NCBI RefSeq assembly: GCF_900105005.1
Contig: NZ_LT629748.1
Span: 3,162,001 to 3,226,000 of the forward strand
Length of the DNA stretch: 64,000 bases
Direction of reading: 5' to 3'
Source of the DNA: Halopseudomonas litoralis
Lineage (GTDB): Bacteria; Pseudomonadota; Gammaproteobacteria; Pseudomonadales; Pseudomonadaceae
A model generated the notes under the pieces. It was not told the DNA's origin, searched no databases, and worked only from the letters and a program-made list of their open reading frames with translations. Numbering within the stretch: the first letter of the stretch is position 1; each line of letters opens with the position of its first letter. This document shows, in pieces, positions 51,892-61,472 of the stretch. Position numbers and translations under genes: made by a program.

Positions 51892-53553
51892 ATGTTCAAG
51901 CCAGAGTTGTCATCGCTCAGCAAGGCTGTAGGACTCTCAGTCTCGCTTGTCTGTATCAGTAAGATCCAGGCAGCAGAATTCGATACCGGTAATCCTGACT
52001 TGATCGGCCGCTGGGACAACACCATTCGCTACAACCTGGGCGTCCGCGCCGAGGGTCGCGATAACGCGCTCGGCAACAACGCCACCTACGACGAATCGAA
52101 CTACAAGTTTGATCGCGGCGATGTGGTGACCAATCGTCTGGATGTGATGAGCGAATTCGAGCTGGCCTATAAAAGCGACCATGGCCTGCGCATCAGCGGT
52201 GCGGCCTGGTACGATCAGGCCTACGCCGATACCGACGTCGAGACCAATCCGGGCAACGTTTATTATCCTGGTGCGCCTGCCGGTCCGGGCACCACCAGTT
52301 ATTTCGACGACCGATATTCCTCCCACACCCAGCGCTACCACCGAGGCTTGAGCGGTGAACTCCTCGACGCCTTTGTATTTACCCGGTTCTACGTAGGCGA
52401 CGCGCCTGTCAGCGTCCGCGCTGGACGGCACACCCTCTACTGGGGCAATGGACTGTTGATTCCCGGGCATGCGGTGTCCTACGCGCAGGCTCCTCTGGAT
52501 GGCCGCAAAGCCCAGGCAAACCCCGGCACCGAAACCCGCGAGATATTCTTGCCTCTGGCACAACTGTCCGGCCAGGCCCAGGTAACTGACCGGCTCTCCC
52601 TCGCGGCACAATACTTCCTGGAATGGGATTCAACACGTGCACCTGAAGGGGGAACCTATCTGGCGTCCGCCGATGTCGCCCTTGCAGGCCCGGATCGCCT
52701 ACCCGTTGCGCCCGGCTTTGCCTTTCCCATAGAAGACCCGCTCGAACCTGACAACCGCGGCAACTGGGGCGTCATGGCGCGTTACAGCCTCGATTTCATG
52801 CAGTCGGATATCAGCGCGTTCTACCGAGAGTTTGATGACTACACCCCTTGGGGTCTACAAACCGGGCCCGGCTCTGCTCGCTATGTCTACCCCGAAGACA
52901 TAAAGCTCTACGGCTTGAGCTGGTCAGCCGGTCCGGTACTCGGAGGTGCCTCGGTGGGCGTTGACCTGTCGTATCGCGAAAACGCTTCGCTGATTTCCAG
53001 TCGGATCGATCTGGCAGACAACCAAGGCGCGCGAGGCGACACCTGGCACATGGTCGCCAATGCGCTCTGGCTGCTGCCTCCCACACCACTATGGGACACC
53101 GGTTCTCTGATTACCGAGGTCGCGTACAGCCATCTGGACAAGGTAACCGAGAACGCCGATCAGTTCCGCGGCGAAGGCTATGGCGGTTGTGTGGACGAGG
53201 ATAAGGACTGGGGTTGCGCTACCCGCAACTACGCCGGGCTGGCGATCAACTTCACGCCTCAGTGGTTAGGTGTTCTGCCCGGCTGGAATATCTCCGCGCC
53301 AATGAGCCTCAACTATGGCATTTCCGGCAATGCTGCCACTGGCGGTGGCAACGAAGGCGATTACAACTTCAAGGTAGGCATCAAGGGTCTGCTCGACGAG
53401 CGCTACGAGATCAGCCTGTCCTACATCGGCTACGGCTCTGACACCATCACCCGTAACGTTCCAGGCGTTGGGAACACCGTAATAGGAGGTAACGGCAGCA
53501 TCGGTCTCTCCGATCGCGACTGGATATCGTTAACCCTGGGCACTGCTTTCTAG
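51892..53553 (+). CDS. DUF1302 outer-membrane protein
   Basis: A 553-residue protein with signal peptide MFKPELSSLSKAVGLSVSLVCISKIQA and many alternating strands, ending WISLTLGTAF. The motif RWDNTIRYNLGVRAEGRD and GRHTLYWGNGLLIPGHAVSY are typical of DUF1302 proteins. Likely an outer-membrane barrel that helps hydrophobic substrates enter. It is followed 44 nt on by the second DUF1329 gene, the common pairing. GGAG precedes the ATG. Confidence 0.9.
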   Translation: MFKPELSSLSKAVGLSVSLVCISKIQAAEFDTGNPDLIGRWDNTIRYNLGVRAEGRDNALGNNATYDESNYKFDRGDVVTNRLDVMSEFELAYKSDHGLRISGAAWYDQAYADTDVETNPGNVYYPGAPAGPGTTSYFDDRYSSHTQRYHRGLSGELLDAFVFTRFYVGDAPVSVRAGRHTLYWGNGLLIPGHAVSYAQAPLDGRKAQANPGTETREIFLPLAQLSGQAQVTDRLSLAAQYFLEWDSTRAPEGGTYLASADVALAGPDRLPVAPGFAFPIEDPLEPDNRGNWGVMARYSLDFMQSDISAFYREFDDYTPWGLQTGPGSARYVYPEDIKLYGLSWSAGPVLGGASVGVDLSYRENASLISSRIDLADNQGARGDTWHMVANALWLLPPTPLWDTGSLITEVAYSHLDKVTENADQFRGEGYGGCVDEDKDWGCATRNYAGLAINFTPQWLGVLPGWNISAPMSLNYGISGNAATGGGNEGDYNFKVGIKGLLDERYEISLSYIGYGSDTITRNVPGVGNTVIGGNGSIGLSDRDWISLTLGTAF

Positions 53554-53597
53554 GCCGACAACCCGCCAGTCAATAACAATAAAATTTGGAGTACTCC

Positions 53598-54947
53598 ATG
53601 AAGATGAATCAGATTGCAATCAGCCTTCTCGCGGTCATAGCTGCCCCGGCGCTGAGTAATGAGACATGGACCGCCGATGACCTGGGCCAGGACCTTACCC
53701 GCTTTGGTGCGATAGCCGCCGGCAACGATGCAGGCACTATCCCCGCTTACACCGGTGGGCTGGAAGTAGCCGACGGCCTGGAGCCAGGTGACGGATTCTG
53801 GCCTAACCCGTTCGCCAACGAAGCCCCGTTGTTCCGCATTACCGCCGAAAATGCCGATGAGTTCGTCGACGAGCTTTCCTCTGGACAGATGAAGCTGCTC
53901 AAACAGTATCCCGAAACGTATTACATGGATATTTATCCGACCCACCGCACCGCGGCTTTCCCAGAGGCCTTCCTAGCAGCAACCGTGGACAATGCCGGCA
54001 ATCCGGAATGCAAATCGCTGCACGATGGGTTATCCGTCAGCGAAGCCTGCCGTGGCGGGCTGCCCTTTCCGATTCCGGAGAGCGGCGAACAGGTGATGTG
54101 GAACTATCTGCTCAACTATCAGGGTATCAACGGCTGGGACTGGAATCACAGCGCCTATGTGGTCAATCAGGGCCATGTGACCTTGACCAATACCAACCGT
54201 TCCACCGGTGAAAAACCGTTCTATCAATTGGATGTGGAAGGACGCGACCCGAAGATCGCTAGCCGGATCTGGTCACGCATCGTCGCCCCAGCTCGCACGG
54301 CGGGCACTGCCTCCGGGTATTGGGATCACCTTGATCCAGTGGAGCATGATCGCTACGCCTGGAGCTATTCGACCGGACAGCGACGCATCCGCAAAGCTCC
54401 GGAATTTTCCTACGACACGCCCAATGCCGCCTTCGGCAGCGTCTCCTTCTACGACGAAATCTTTCTGTTCTCCGGCAAGATGGATCGTTTCAACTGGACG
54501 CTGGAAGGCAAAAAGGAAATGTTCCTGCCCTACAGCAACTATGAGTTGAAATGGGGGTGCGACATGGACACCAAGCTGATGGAAAACCACATCAACCCGG
54601 CCTGCGAGCGTTGGGAACTGCACCGCGCCTGGGTAGTTTCAGCTGAGCGCAAGGAAGGTGTGCGGCACGCGCAGAAATCCCGCCGTTATTACATTGACGA
54701 AGACACCTTCGGCGCAGCGTTGTACGCCGCCTGGGATGACAGCGGCGAAATGTTCCGCTCGGGCGCGCAGTACAACATTCAGGCCTATGGCATCCCCAAT
54801 AATCCCCAGCAGGATTCCTACTCGCTGTATGACTTCACCCGCAGCCAGTATGGAATGTTCGGCAATGGTCCGACGCGCTACCGCGATGCGCCCATTATGG
54901 AACGCGAAGCCAATCCACAGACTATCGCCGCTGGTCAGCGCCGCTAA
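53598..54947 (+). CDS. DUF1329 exported protein, second copy
   Basis: A 449-residue paralogue of the protein at 49320, with signal peptide MKMNQIAISLLAVIAAPALS, GAIAAGNDAGTIPAYTGGL, YMDIYPTHRTAAFPEAFLAATV and WSYSTGQRRIRKAPEFSYDTP. The start follows GGAG by 8 nt. It is placed after the DUF1302 gene and before an SDR gene. Confidence 0.9.
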   Translation: MKMNQIAISLLAVIAAPALSNETWTADDLGQDLTRFGAIAAGNDAGTIPAYTGGLEVADGLEPGDGFWPNPFANEAPLFRITAENADEFVDELSSGQMKLLKQYPETYYMDIYPTHRTAAFPEAFLAATVDNAGNPECKSLHDGLSVSEACRGGLPFPIPESGEQVMWNYLLNYQGINGWDWNHSAYVVNQGHVTLTNTNRSTGEKPFYQLDVEGRDPKIASRIWSRIVAPARTAGTASGYWDHLDPVEHDRYAWSYSTGQRRIRKAPEFSYDTPNAAFGSVSFYDEIFLFSGKMDRFNWTLEGKKEMFLPYSNYELKWGCDMDTKLMENHINPACERWELHRAWVVSAERKEGVRHAQKSRRYYIDEDTFGAALYAAWDDSGEMFRSGAQYNIQAYGIPNNPQQDSYSLYDFTRSQYGMFGNGPTRYRDAPIMEREANPQTIAAGQRR

Positions 54948-54977
54948 CGCTTACCTGATCCCAGACTGGAGCTTTCC

Positions 54978-55775
54978 ATGAACAGACTTGCTGAAAAAGT
55001 AGCGGTTATTACTGGCGCCGGCAGCGGTATCGGCCGCGCCAGCGCCATCGCATTTGCCGCTCAGGGCGCCAAGGTTGTAGTGACCGACCTGTATGCGGAC
55101 GCCGCAGATCAAGTCGCCCACAGCATCACTGCCGCGGGCAACGAAGCGACGGCGCTCAAGGTCGATGTTGGCCAGGAGGCCGATCTCAAACAGATGATAG
55201 CCACCACCATCGAGACCTACGGCCGGATCGACATCCTGTTCAACAACGCAGTTAACAAGAATCCCGCGACAGCTCGGGACGTGGATTTTATCAACTTCAA
55301 TGAAGAGCTGTTCCACGACAACATGCGCGTCAACGTGCTGGGTGGCGTTCTTGCCTGCAAGCACGCCCTGCCCCACATGCTGGAGCAAGGCTCCGGTTCG
55401 ATCATCTTCACCTCGTCCACCAGCTCGATTGCCGGAGAAGTCGCCCAGTTCAGCTACGGCGCGTCCAAAGCGGCACTCAACTGGTATGTGCAAACCATCG
55501 CCGCCACCTTCGGCAAGCAGGGCGTTCGCTGCAACGCGATCCTGCCCGGCGTGATCCGTACCGCTGCCCTCGAAGGCTGGGCCAATGAAGAGATGACTCG
55601 CGCCTTCCTCGACCTGCAGAACGTGCCGCAGCTGGGAGAGCCGGAAGACATTGCCAATATGGCGCTCTTCCTCGCCTCGGATGAGGCGCGCTATGTGAAC
55701 GGCACCCTGATGCGCGTCGACGGCGGCATGAGTTGCGGCACGCCGATGGTCCCGGTAGTCCGCGCCTACCTCTGA
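54978..55775 (+). CDS. Short-chain dehydrogenase/reductase
   Basis: A 265-residue SDR: TGAGSGIGRAS, NNAVNKNPA, FTSSTSSIAGE, YGASK and VNGTLMRVDGG. Catalytic residues all present. GGAG lies 6 nt before the ATG. It starts an apparent operon with the SnoaL, kinase, SDR and MFS genes, 30 nt after the DUF1329 gene. Confidence 0.9.
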   Translation: MNRLAEKVAVITGAGSGIGRASAIAFAAQGAKVVVTDLYADAADQVAHSITAAGNEATALKVDVGQEADLKQMIATTIETYGRIDILFNNAVNKNPATARDVDFINFNEELFHDNMRVNVLGGVLACKHALPHMLEQGSGSIIFTSSTSSIAGEVAQFSYGASKAALNWYVQTIAATFGKQGVRCNAILPGVIRTAALEGWANEEMTRAFLDLQNVPQLGEPEDIANMALFLASDEARYVNGTLMRVDGGMSCGTPMVPVVRAYL

Positions 55776-55812
55776 GCGCAGACCTTCAACCTACTCCGAG
55801 GAGATTTTTGCA

Positions 55813-56259
55813 ATGGGCTTACGACAAGAACAAATCATCAGGGAATTCTGCGCGGCATGGGGTGACGGCACAGCTACGTCGCGCCCGCAGCTGGACACCA
55901 TCCTGAACATGATGCGTGAAGACGCAGTCTGGCAGCTTTGGGTTCCCGGCGGGCCAGTGATTCGCGGCCGCGCGGCGCTACGTGACGAGATCCAGCGGCA
56001 AATGAGTTACGTCACCCACAACCACTGTGTCATTCGCAACATTGTGTCCTCGGACAGCATCGTGATGACCGAGCGGGACGACTACGCCGTTTCCAGCGGC
56101 AAACCCATGCCGCATTCCATGGTCGCAGTTTACGAGCTCAATACCGAGGGGAAGATCACGGCGTGGCGCGAGTACCTCGACACCGCCGATCTGGCGAAGA
56201 AAAAGGGTGTATCCCTGGAGCAGGTTGGCGGCCCGGAACTGGCTGCCCCAGGGGCCTGA
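55813..56259 (+). CDS. SnoaL-like/limonene-epoxide-hydrolase-type protein
   Basis: A 148-residue NTF2-fold protein: QIIREFCAAWGDGTATSR, MREDAVWQLWVPGGPVIRG, and MTERDDYAVSSGKPMPHSMVAVYELNTEGKITAWREYLD. The W--YLD ending and the YELN-EGKI-AWREY pattern resemble limonene-1,2-epoxide hydrolases. GAGGAG precedes the ATG. It could hydrate or isomerise a ring intermediate. It differs clearly from the protein at 45449. Confidence 0.8.
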   Translation: MGLRQEQIIREFCAAWGDGTATSRPQLDTILNMMREDAVWQLWVPGGPVIRGRAALRDEIQRQMSYVTHNHCVIRNIVSSDSIVMTERDDYAVSSGKPMPHSMVAVYELNTEGKITAWREYLDTADLAKKKGVSLEQVGGPELAAPGA

Positions 56260-56323
56260 GCGCTCTATTCATTTACAGACCTGGCCGGCGCCAGGTCCAA
56301 GAAGCTTATTCGTGGAGTAATCA

Positions 56324-57697
56324 ATGAACATGGCCTTATCAGATAATGCCAGTGCCGACCAGTTGACGGAACAAAAGATACGTGGTTTCGTCGAAACGCT
56401 GCTGGGCGGGACCGTGGTCCGCACAGACCGGCTACCGCGCTGGCGACCTGCCTGGAATATGGACCTCCAACGTGGCGACGAAATACTCAAACTGCACATC
56501 CGCGGCGATCGGGGCGGCGACGTCAGCCCGTTTCCGGATGATCTGCGCCGCGAAGCAAATATTCTTGCGCTGATCGGTCAGCAGGGTGTTCCGGCACCGC
56601 ATATCTATGGATTCTGCGAAGACCCGCTGGCAATCGTCATGCAAGCCGTGCCCGGCACTAGAGATCTCTCTTCCGCCAGGGACGACGCCGAACGCCTGAG
56701 CCTGGCCAAGCAATACATAGACGCCATGGTCGCCATGCACCAGCTGCCACTGGATCGCTTTGTGGCCAAGGGAATCGAGCTGCCCGAGGGTGCCGAAGCC
56801 ATTTCGCTGGCCGGGCTTAACGCGTATTACCCGCTTTACGCACGCAATAAAACCCGTCCGCAGCCGCTGCTGGAATTCGCCCTGAACTGGCTGCGCCGCA
56901 ACGTTCCGCAGCATCGCACCAAGCCCAGCCTGGTGCAGTACGACTCGGGCCAATATCTGTTCGAGAACGGCAAGCTGACCACTCTCTATGATTTCGAGTT
57001 CGCGATGATCGGCGACCCGCTGGCCGACCTGGCATCAGCGCGGATGCGGGACAATTACGAACCACTCGGAGGCCCTTTCAAAGCGCTCTACGAATATTAC
57101 CAGCAGGTTAGCGGCGAACCGCCTGAACCCGACGTTGTGCGGTTTCATACCTTACTGTTCTCCACCGTCAGTACGATGCAGTTCTCCTCGACGGTCGCTA
57201 CGCCAAAACCGGGAGATCCCCACGATACCTATATTGAATTCGACATTGCGCTGCGCCGCGTAGTGGTCCACGCCCTGGCCGAAGCAATGGGCGTGGCAAT
57301 CGAGACGCCAGCCACCCCCGTCAAACCACAGGGACCCAACGCCGAACTGCTGAGCATGCTGAGTGATGCGGTGGAACAGGTCGAAGTGAATGATCCCTTC
57401 CAGAAGACCAAGCTGAACGCCGTGCGCAAGATCGTGGAATATCTAAGCAAGGCCGACGCCATGATGCTGGAGCTGCAAGCCCAGGACATGCGCGAAGCCG
57501 AAGCACTACTCGGCCAGCGCTTTGACCACCACCAGGAAATGGAGGCGGCGCTGGAAAGTTTCGTGACGGCAGCTAACGCCGAGCATGACCTGCCTCTGCT
57601 GGCACTTTTTGCCTCGCAGATTGAACGACGTGTCCAGGTGTTTGGCGGCACCGCTATTGGCGCCTCGGCCAGCCATATCGACCTTCCCCCCCTATGA
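56324..57697 (+). CDS. APH-fold kinase with divergent catalytic loop and helical C-terminus
   Basis: A 457-residue phosphotransferase-family protein. The Mg-binding DFEFAMIGDPLADLAS (Asp223) is intact, but the catalytic loop reads Q205-Y-D207-SGQY-L212 where the family has HGDxxxxN: the His and Asn are gone and the Asp is kept. Residues from about 340 form extra helices (SMLSDAVEQVEVNDPFQ..., ADAMMLELQAQDMREAEALLGQRF), about 110 residues beyond the kinase at 39497. This tail recalls the LvaB/DUF6285 helper in pattern only. GGAG precedes the ATG by 6 nt. Confidence 0.75.
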   Translation: MNMALSDNASADQLTEQKIRGFVETLLGGTVVRTDRLPRWRPAWNMDLQRGDEILKLHIRGDRGGDVSPFPDDLRREANILALIGQQGVPAPHIYGFCEDPLAIVMQAVPGTRDLSSARDDAERLSLAKQYIDAMVAMHQLPLDRFVAKGIELPEGAEAISLAGLNAYYPLYARNKTRPQPLLEFALNWLRRNVPQHRTKPSLVQYDSGQYLFENGKLTTLYDFEFAMIGDPLADLASARMRDNYEPLGGPFKALYEYYQQVSGEPPEPDVVRFHTLLFSTVSTMQFSSTVATPKPGDPHDTYIEFDIALRRVVVHALAEAMGVAIETPATPVKPQGPNAELLSMLSDAVEQVEVNDPFQKTKLNAVRKIVEYLSKADAMMLELQAQDMREAEALLGQRFDHHQEMEAALESFVTAANAEHDLPLLALFASQIERRVQVFGGTAIGASASHIDLPPL

Positions 57698-57727
57698 ACC
57701 TCGACACTGATCGTACCCGGAGCGGAT

Positions 57728-58573
57728 ATGTCTGAAGAAATAATCAACCAGCTGGACGATGCGCCCGCATTTCACCGGCGTTATGGTGACTGGGCGCTCA
57801 TCGCGGGGGCATCCCATGGCATCGGTGCAGCCTTCGCGCGCCAGATCGCAGCGCAGGGCCTGAATTGCATCCTGGTCGCCCGAAACGAGACAGCGCTTGA
57901 GTCCCTCAAAGCCGAGCTCGAAGCGCAGCACGGCATTCAGGCGTTATGCGTGACGCAGGACCTGTCGGCAGCGGATGCCACCTCAAGGCTGCTAGGAGCC
58001 ATCGGCGCCCGTCAGGTCGGTCTGGTGATATACAACGCCGGCGGTGATCCCTTTATCAGCCAGTTTCTCAACACCTCTACTGAGCATTGGATGAAGCTGC
58101 TCAGGATGAACACGCAGACGGTCATGGAGATCAGTCACGCATTTGGCGGCCGGATGATAGAGCAAGGCCGTGGCGGGTTTCTGCTGGTGGGTTCACATGC
58201 GGCGCTGGGTGGCATGCGCAAGCTGGGGATGTATTCAGCAACAAAGGCCTTTTCGCTCAATCTAGGTGAATCGCTTTGGGCCGAGTGGAAGGATCGGGGC
58301 GTCGATGTGCTCAATCTGCTGATCAGCACCGTGGATACGCCAACGATGCGCGAGACCATGCAACGATTGAATATTCCCAATGCCATGACCATGCCATTGC
58401 CGCAGGCGGACGACATCGCCCGCCTGGCTCTGCAGGAACTGCGGAACGGGCCGACGCTGATTCATCCCGAAGATATGGCGGTTGCGGCAGGCGCAGCCTC
58501 GCCCGGCAGCCTGAGGCGAGACCATGTGATGAGAAAAAGTGCCGAGGCGGCTCAGTTTATTGGCAACGACTAA
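57728..58573 (+). CDS. Short-chain dehydrogenase/reductase
   Basis: A 281-residue SDR: IAGASHGIGAAFARQIAAQG, YNAGGDPF, VGSHAALGG and MYSATK. It has the pattern of dehydrogenases that act on ketone or hydroxy groups of lipid-like substrates. GGAG lies 5 nt before the ATG; it follows the kinase by 30 nt. Confidence 0.88.
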   Translation: MSEEIINQLDDAPAFHRRYGDWALIAGASHGIGAAFARQIAAQGLNCILVARNETALESLKAELEAQHGIQALCVTQDLSAADATSRLLGAIGARQVGLVIYNAGGDPFISQFLNTSTEHWMKLLRMNTQTVMEISHAFGGRMIEQGRGGFLLVGSHAALGGMRKLGMYSATKAFSLNLGESLWAEWKDRGVDVLNLLISTVDTPTMRETMQRLNIPNAMTMPLPQADDIARLALQELRNGPTLIHPEDMAVAAGAASPGSLRRDHVMRKSAEAAQFIGND

Positions 58574-58616
58574 CGCCATTCCCATTATCTTAAATTATCC
58601 TGAACGGGCAGAGACC

Positions 58617-59870
58617 ATGAAACAGTTTGATAACAGAGAATTCAAAATCGGCTGGAAGATCCTCATTCTCGCTGCCGTCGGCGTAGCGACCAGCTCCAGC
58701 TCCTTGCTGCTATATAGCTTCAGCGCAATGATAATACCGCTGGAACAGGCAATGGACTGGGGCCGCAGCGAGTTGCAGGCCGCCATCACCGCTCTATCGC
58801 TCGGCACCATAGTCGCGGCTCAGCTGGCGGGATGGCTCAACCTGAAATTTGGTTTGCGTATCGTCACCATCCTGTCATTGATCGCTCTGTCAATCAGCAT
58901 GGTTCTACTTACCCAGGTGCAAACCACAATATGGAGCCTGTATCTGGGTTACTTCCTGGTACCTCTGGCGGGTCTGGGAACTTTGCAGATCACCTGGTCC
59001 CACTTGGTCAATCTCTGGTTTGTAGAAAATCGTGGACTGGCTCTGGCCATCATTCTCAGCGGCTCAGGACTCGCCGCAGCCGGGTTGCCGCTACTGGTCA
59101 CCTGGGCTGTATCAACCTGGAACTGGCAAGCCGGATTTATCGCGCTGTCGCTGCTGCCGGTCCTGATAGCTCTGCCGCTAACCTTGCGCTGGTTGATGCC
59201 TGTCAGGTCAGAAAATAGTGCGGCTTTGGTGGGACAACCCAAGCCCCAGAGCCCATCCAGCGGCATGCTGCTGAGTGAGGCGCTAAAATCCTGGCGCTTC
59301 TGGGTGTGCAACCTGTCCATGACCCTGGTGGTAGCCTGCGTGGTCGGACTGGTAACCAATATAATCCCGCTGCTGCAGGACAGAGGGCTTAACGCCGTTG
59401 AGGCCGGACAGATTTTCAGTGCCTTCGGTATTTCGCTGATCTTCGGAAGACTGGTAGTGGGCTATCTGATTGATCGTTTGTGGGCCCCGGGCGTAGCGGC
59501 CATAGCCCTACTTATGCCCGCTGTTGCCTGTCTGATTTTCGCTCTGACCAGCGGCAATACCGGGCTCTATGTTCTGGCTACCTTGCTGGTAGGCATAGGT
59601 GCAGGTGCGGAGTTCGACATCGCAGCCTTTCTTATCGCCCGTTATTTCGGCATGCGTGACTATGGCCGGCTCTTTGGTGTTCACCTGGGTCTGATCACAG
59701 CGGGTGCTGCCGGAGCGCCGTTGCTGTTTGGCGCGCTCTACAGTCTTACTGGCGACTACTCCGGCCTGCTGGCCTTCAGCACCGTTTGCTTTGTTGTCGG
59801 ACCCCTGATGCTACTGACGCTCGGCGGTTACCCGGTATTTCGCCGCGACGACGCCGTGCCCGCTTACTGA
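58617..59870 (+). CDS. MFS transporter, paralogue of 30784
   Basis: A 417-residue permease: WKILILAAVGVATSSSSLLLYS, WGRSELQAAITALSLGTIVAAQ, WFVENRGLALAIILSGSGLAAAG and GIGAGAEFDIAAFLIARYFG, the same motifs as the protein at 30784. The start at 58617 (MKQFDN) is preceded by a weak site; upstream frames overlap the SDR gene. Last gene of the rightward unit; convergent with the AraC gene, 10 nt apart. Confidence 0.9.
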   Translation: MKQFDNREFKIGWKILILAAVGVATSSSSLLLYSFSAMIIPLEQAMDWGRSELQAAITALSLGTIVAAQLAGWLNLKFGLRIVTILSLIALSISMVLLTQVQTTIWSLYLGYFLVPLAGLGTLQITWSHLVNLWFVENRGLALAIILSGSGLAAAGLPLLVTWAVSTWNWQAGFIALSLLPVLIALPLTLRWLMPVRSENSAALVGQPKPQSPSSGMLLSEALKSWRFWVCNLSMTLVVACVVGLVTNIIPLLQDRGLNAVEAGQIFSAFGISLIFGRLVVGYLIDRLWAPGVAAIALLMPAVACLIFALTSGNTGLYVLATLLVGIGAGAEFDIAAFLIARYFGMRDYGRLFGVHLGLITAGAAGAPLLFGALYSLTGDYSGLLAFSTVCFVVGPLMLLTLGGYPVFRRDDAVPAY

Positions 59871-59880
59871 GGACAACTGC

Positions 59881-60777
59881 TTACCGGTGCATTTGACGAA
59901 AGGCTTCAGGGGTCATGCCGACCTCCTTGCGGAACGCTGCCGTAAAGGAGGCCGGATTGAGGAACCCGGTTTGATAGGAGATCTGCTTGATTAACACCTT
60001 GCTATCGAGCAGCAGTGACTTTGCGCGGCGGATACGAGCCTGCGCTGCAAATTGGCGTAGCGTGAGACCAGTGGTGTTCTTGAACTGCTCCGAAAGACGT
60101 CTGGCCGGCATATCGAGCGCGTCTGCTAGTTGCTTGAGGGAGCTGCTGTGTTCAGGTTCCGTCTCGACCATTTCGCGCAGCGTTCTCAACTGCCTGGGGC
60201 TCAATTTCCCTGAATCAGCGGTAACCTGAGAACTCAGAAACTGCCGATGCAAATCAAGCGCGACACCCGTCAGCAGGCACTCGGTATGCAGTTCGCTGGC
60301 AAAACCGGGTGCAGCGACCTCCTGGGCGAGACGCTGCAGTGACATCCTAAGGTAGGGGCTCTCCAGATTCAGCATGCTGTCGCTCAGACATCCATCCCAC
60401 TGCCACTGGACCCCAGCCAGCGGTCCCATGATTCCAGGATCGAACAGACATATCATGGCTTTGTATTCGGATACACCGTGACAAAACTGAAATTCCGTAT
60501 CCCTCGGTAGAAATAGCGCCTGCCCTAGCGGCTGAAACTCACAGCTGAGGTCGGAAAAACGGCCTTTGTTATCCGAAAAAGGAGACCATCGTCTTGCTGG
60601 TGTCGGTAGCACCAGACGCAGCAGACAGCTGCTCTTCGCATGAATCACCGCGGTGCCGGAATTCGACCAGTGCGCATGTTCAATACGTATGTCAAAGCCG
60701 TCATTCACCAGTCGATATTCTGTCAGAAACTCTCCAGCGGCGGACGGATCGTGTTCATCGTAATGTACTGAATACAT
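59881..60777 (-). CDS. AraC-family regulator
   Basis: A 298-residue protein with a C-terminal two-helix-turn-helix domain (LKQLADALDMPARRLSEQF and IKQISYQTGFLNPASFTAAFRKEVGMTP) and an N-terminal cupin-like domain. It has no good ribosome site before the ATG. It would activate transcription of a nearby unit, perhaps the MFS operon or the small exported gene divergent to it. Confidence 0.88.
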   Translation of the reverse strand: MYSVHYDEHDPSAAGEFLTEYRLVNDGFDIRIEHAHWSNSGTAVIHAKSSCLLRLVLPTPARRWSPFSDNKGRFSDLSCEFQPLGQALFLPRDTEFQFCHGVSEYKAMICLFDPGIMGPLAGVQWQWDGCLSDSMLNLESPYLRMSLQRLAQEVAAPGFASELHTECLLTGVALDLHRQFLSSQVTADSGKLSPRQLRTLREMVETEPEHSSSLKQLADALDMPARRLSEQFKNTTGLTLRQFAAQARIRRAKSLLLDSKVLIKQISYQTGFLNPASFTAAFRKEVGMTPEAFRQMHR

Positions 60778-60867
60778 AAAGAGGCATCTCAGAGATTATT
60801 TTTATTGAACACTGATATTTACACTTCATCATAATCATTCAAGCGTAATAAACAATCCAAAAATAAC

Positions 60868-60902
60868 AGTTTCAGGCATTCGAAAAACCAATACCTGAAA
60901 CT
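60868..60902. terminator. Inverted repeat followed by T6
   Basis: AGTTTCAGGCATT (60868-60880) and AATACCTGAAACT (60890-60902) form 13-bp arms with one mismatch, followed by ACTTTTTT on the plus strand. It lies in the AT-rich gap 60778-61043, upstream of the small exported gene and without a coding gene before it. It could be the end of a small RNA or an operator of the AraC protein. The upstream promoter of such an RNA is not clear. Confidence 0.4.
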
Positions 60903-61043
60903 ACTTTTTTAAAATAAATAGCAAAGCGAGAACTTGCTCTTTTCGTCGAACAAATCCAAACTTCTTGGAGCAAATTTCAGGAACTCCTGAGTGGGTAGCG
61001 TCTCTACATTTAATGTCCTTCCCAAAATAGCAGGAGAATTATA

Positions 61044-61400
61044 ATGAAGAAGATTGCGACGACATTAGGCTTGCTCGCTTGCCTGCCATTTGTGGCTTTC
61101 GCGCAAGATATCGAGCTGGACGAGGAACTGAACGGTCTGGATATCGAAACGAAGATAATCGGTGACAGTACTGCTACCACTCCAGGGCCTGGAGGAACAG
61201 CCGGTACCCAAGTGCTTCAGGTAACCAATAACGGTGATTCCAGCGTGACCTGTCAGTTAGATCCGGGGCCTGCCGAAACTGCGGCTTCTGAATCTCCAAT
61301 GACTCCCATCAAGGCAGGTGCGTCGGCCGTTCTGCGGTTGGACGGCAGTTATGCAAGCGCTACGATGCGAGCGAAACTGATCTGCAACGAAGAAGAGTAA
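61044..61400 (+). CDS. Small exported protein
   Basis: A 118-residue protein with signal peptide MKKIATTLGLLACLPFVAFA and an acidic mature part (DIELDEELNGLDIE). It has two Cys in the mature part (VTCQLD and LICNEE) that may form a disulphide. The VLQVTNNGDSSVTCQL section resembles small beta-sandwich secreted proteins seen in Pseudomonas. AGGAG precedes the ATG. Function unknown. Confidence 0.7.
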   Translation: MKKIATTLGLLACLPFVAFAQDIELDEELNGLDIETKIIGDSTATTPGPGGTAGTQVLQVTNNGDSSVTCQLDPGPAETAASESPMTPIKAGASAVLRLDGSYASATMRAKLICNEEE

Positions 61401-61407
61401 CGTACCT

Positions 61408-61443
61408 CTATTGCGGGCTAACCATGTGGTTAGCCCGCAATAG
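61408..61443. terminator. 17-bp perfect hairpin
   Basis: CTATTGCGGGCTAACCA (61408-61424) pairs with TGGTTAGCCCGCAATAG (61427-61443) around a TG. It lies between the small exported and VOC genes. No T-run, so its role as a terminator is uncertain. Confidence 0.5.
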
Positions 61444-61472
61444 GCAAACTCCATAAAGACGGCAGGCAAGCC

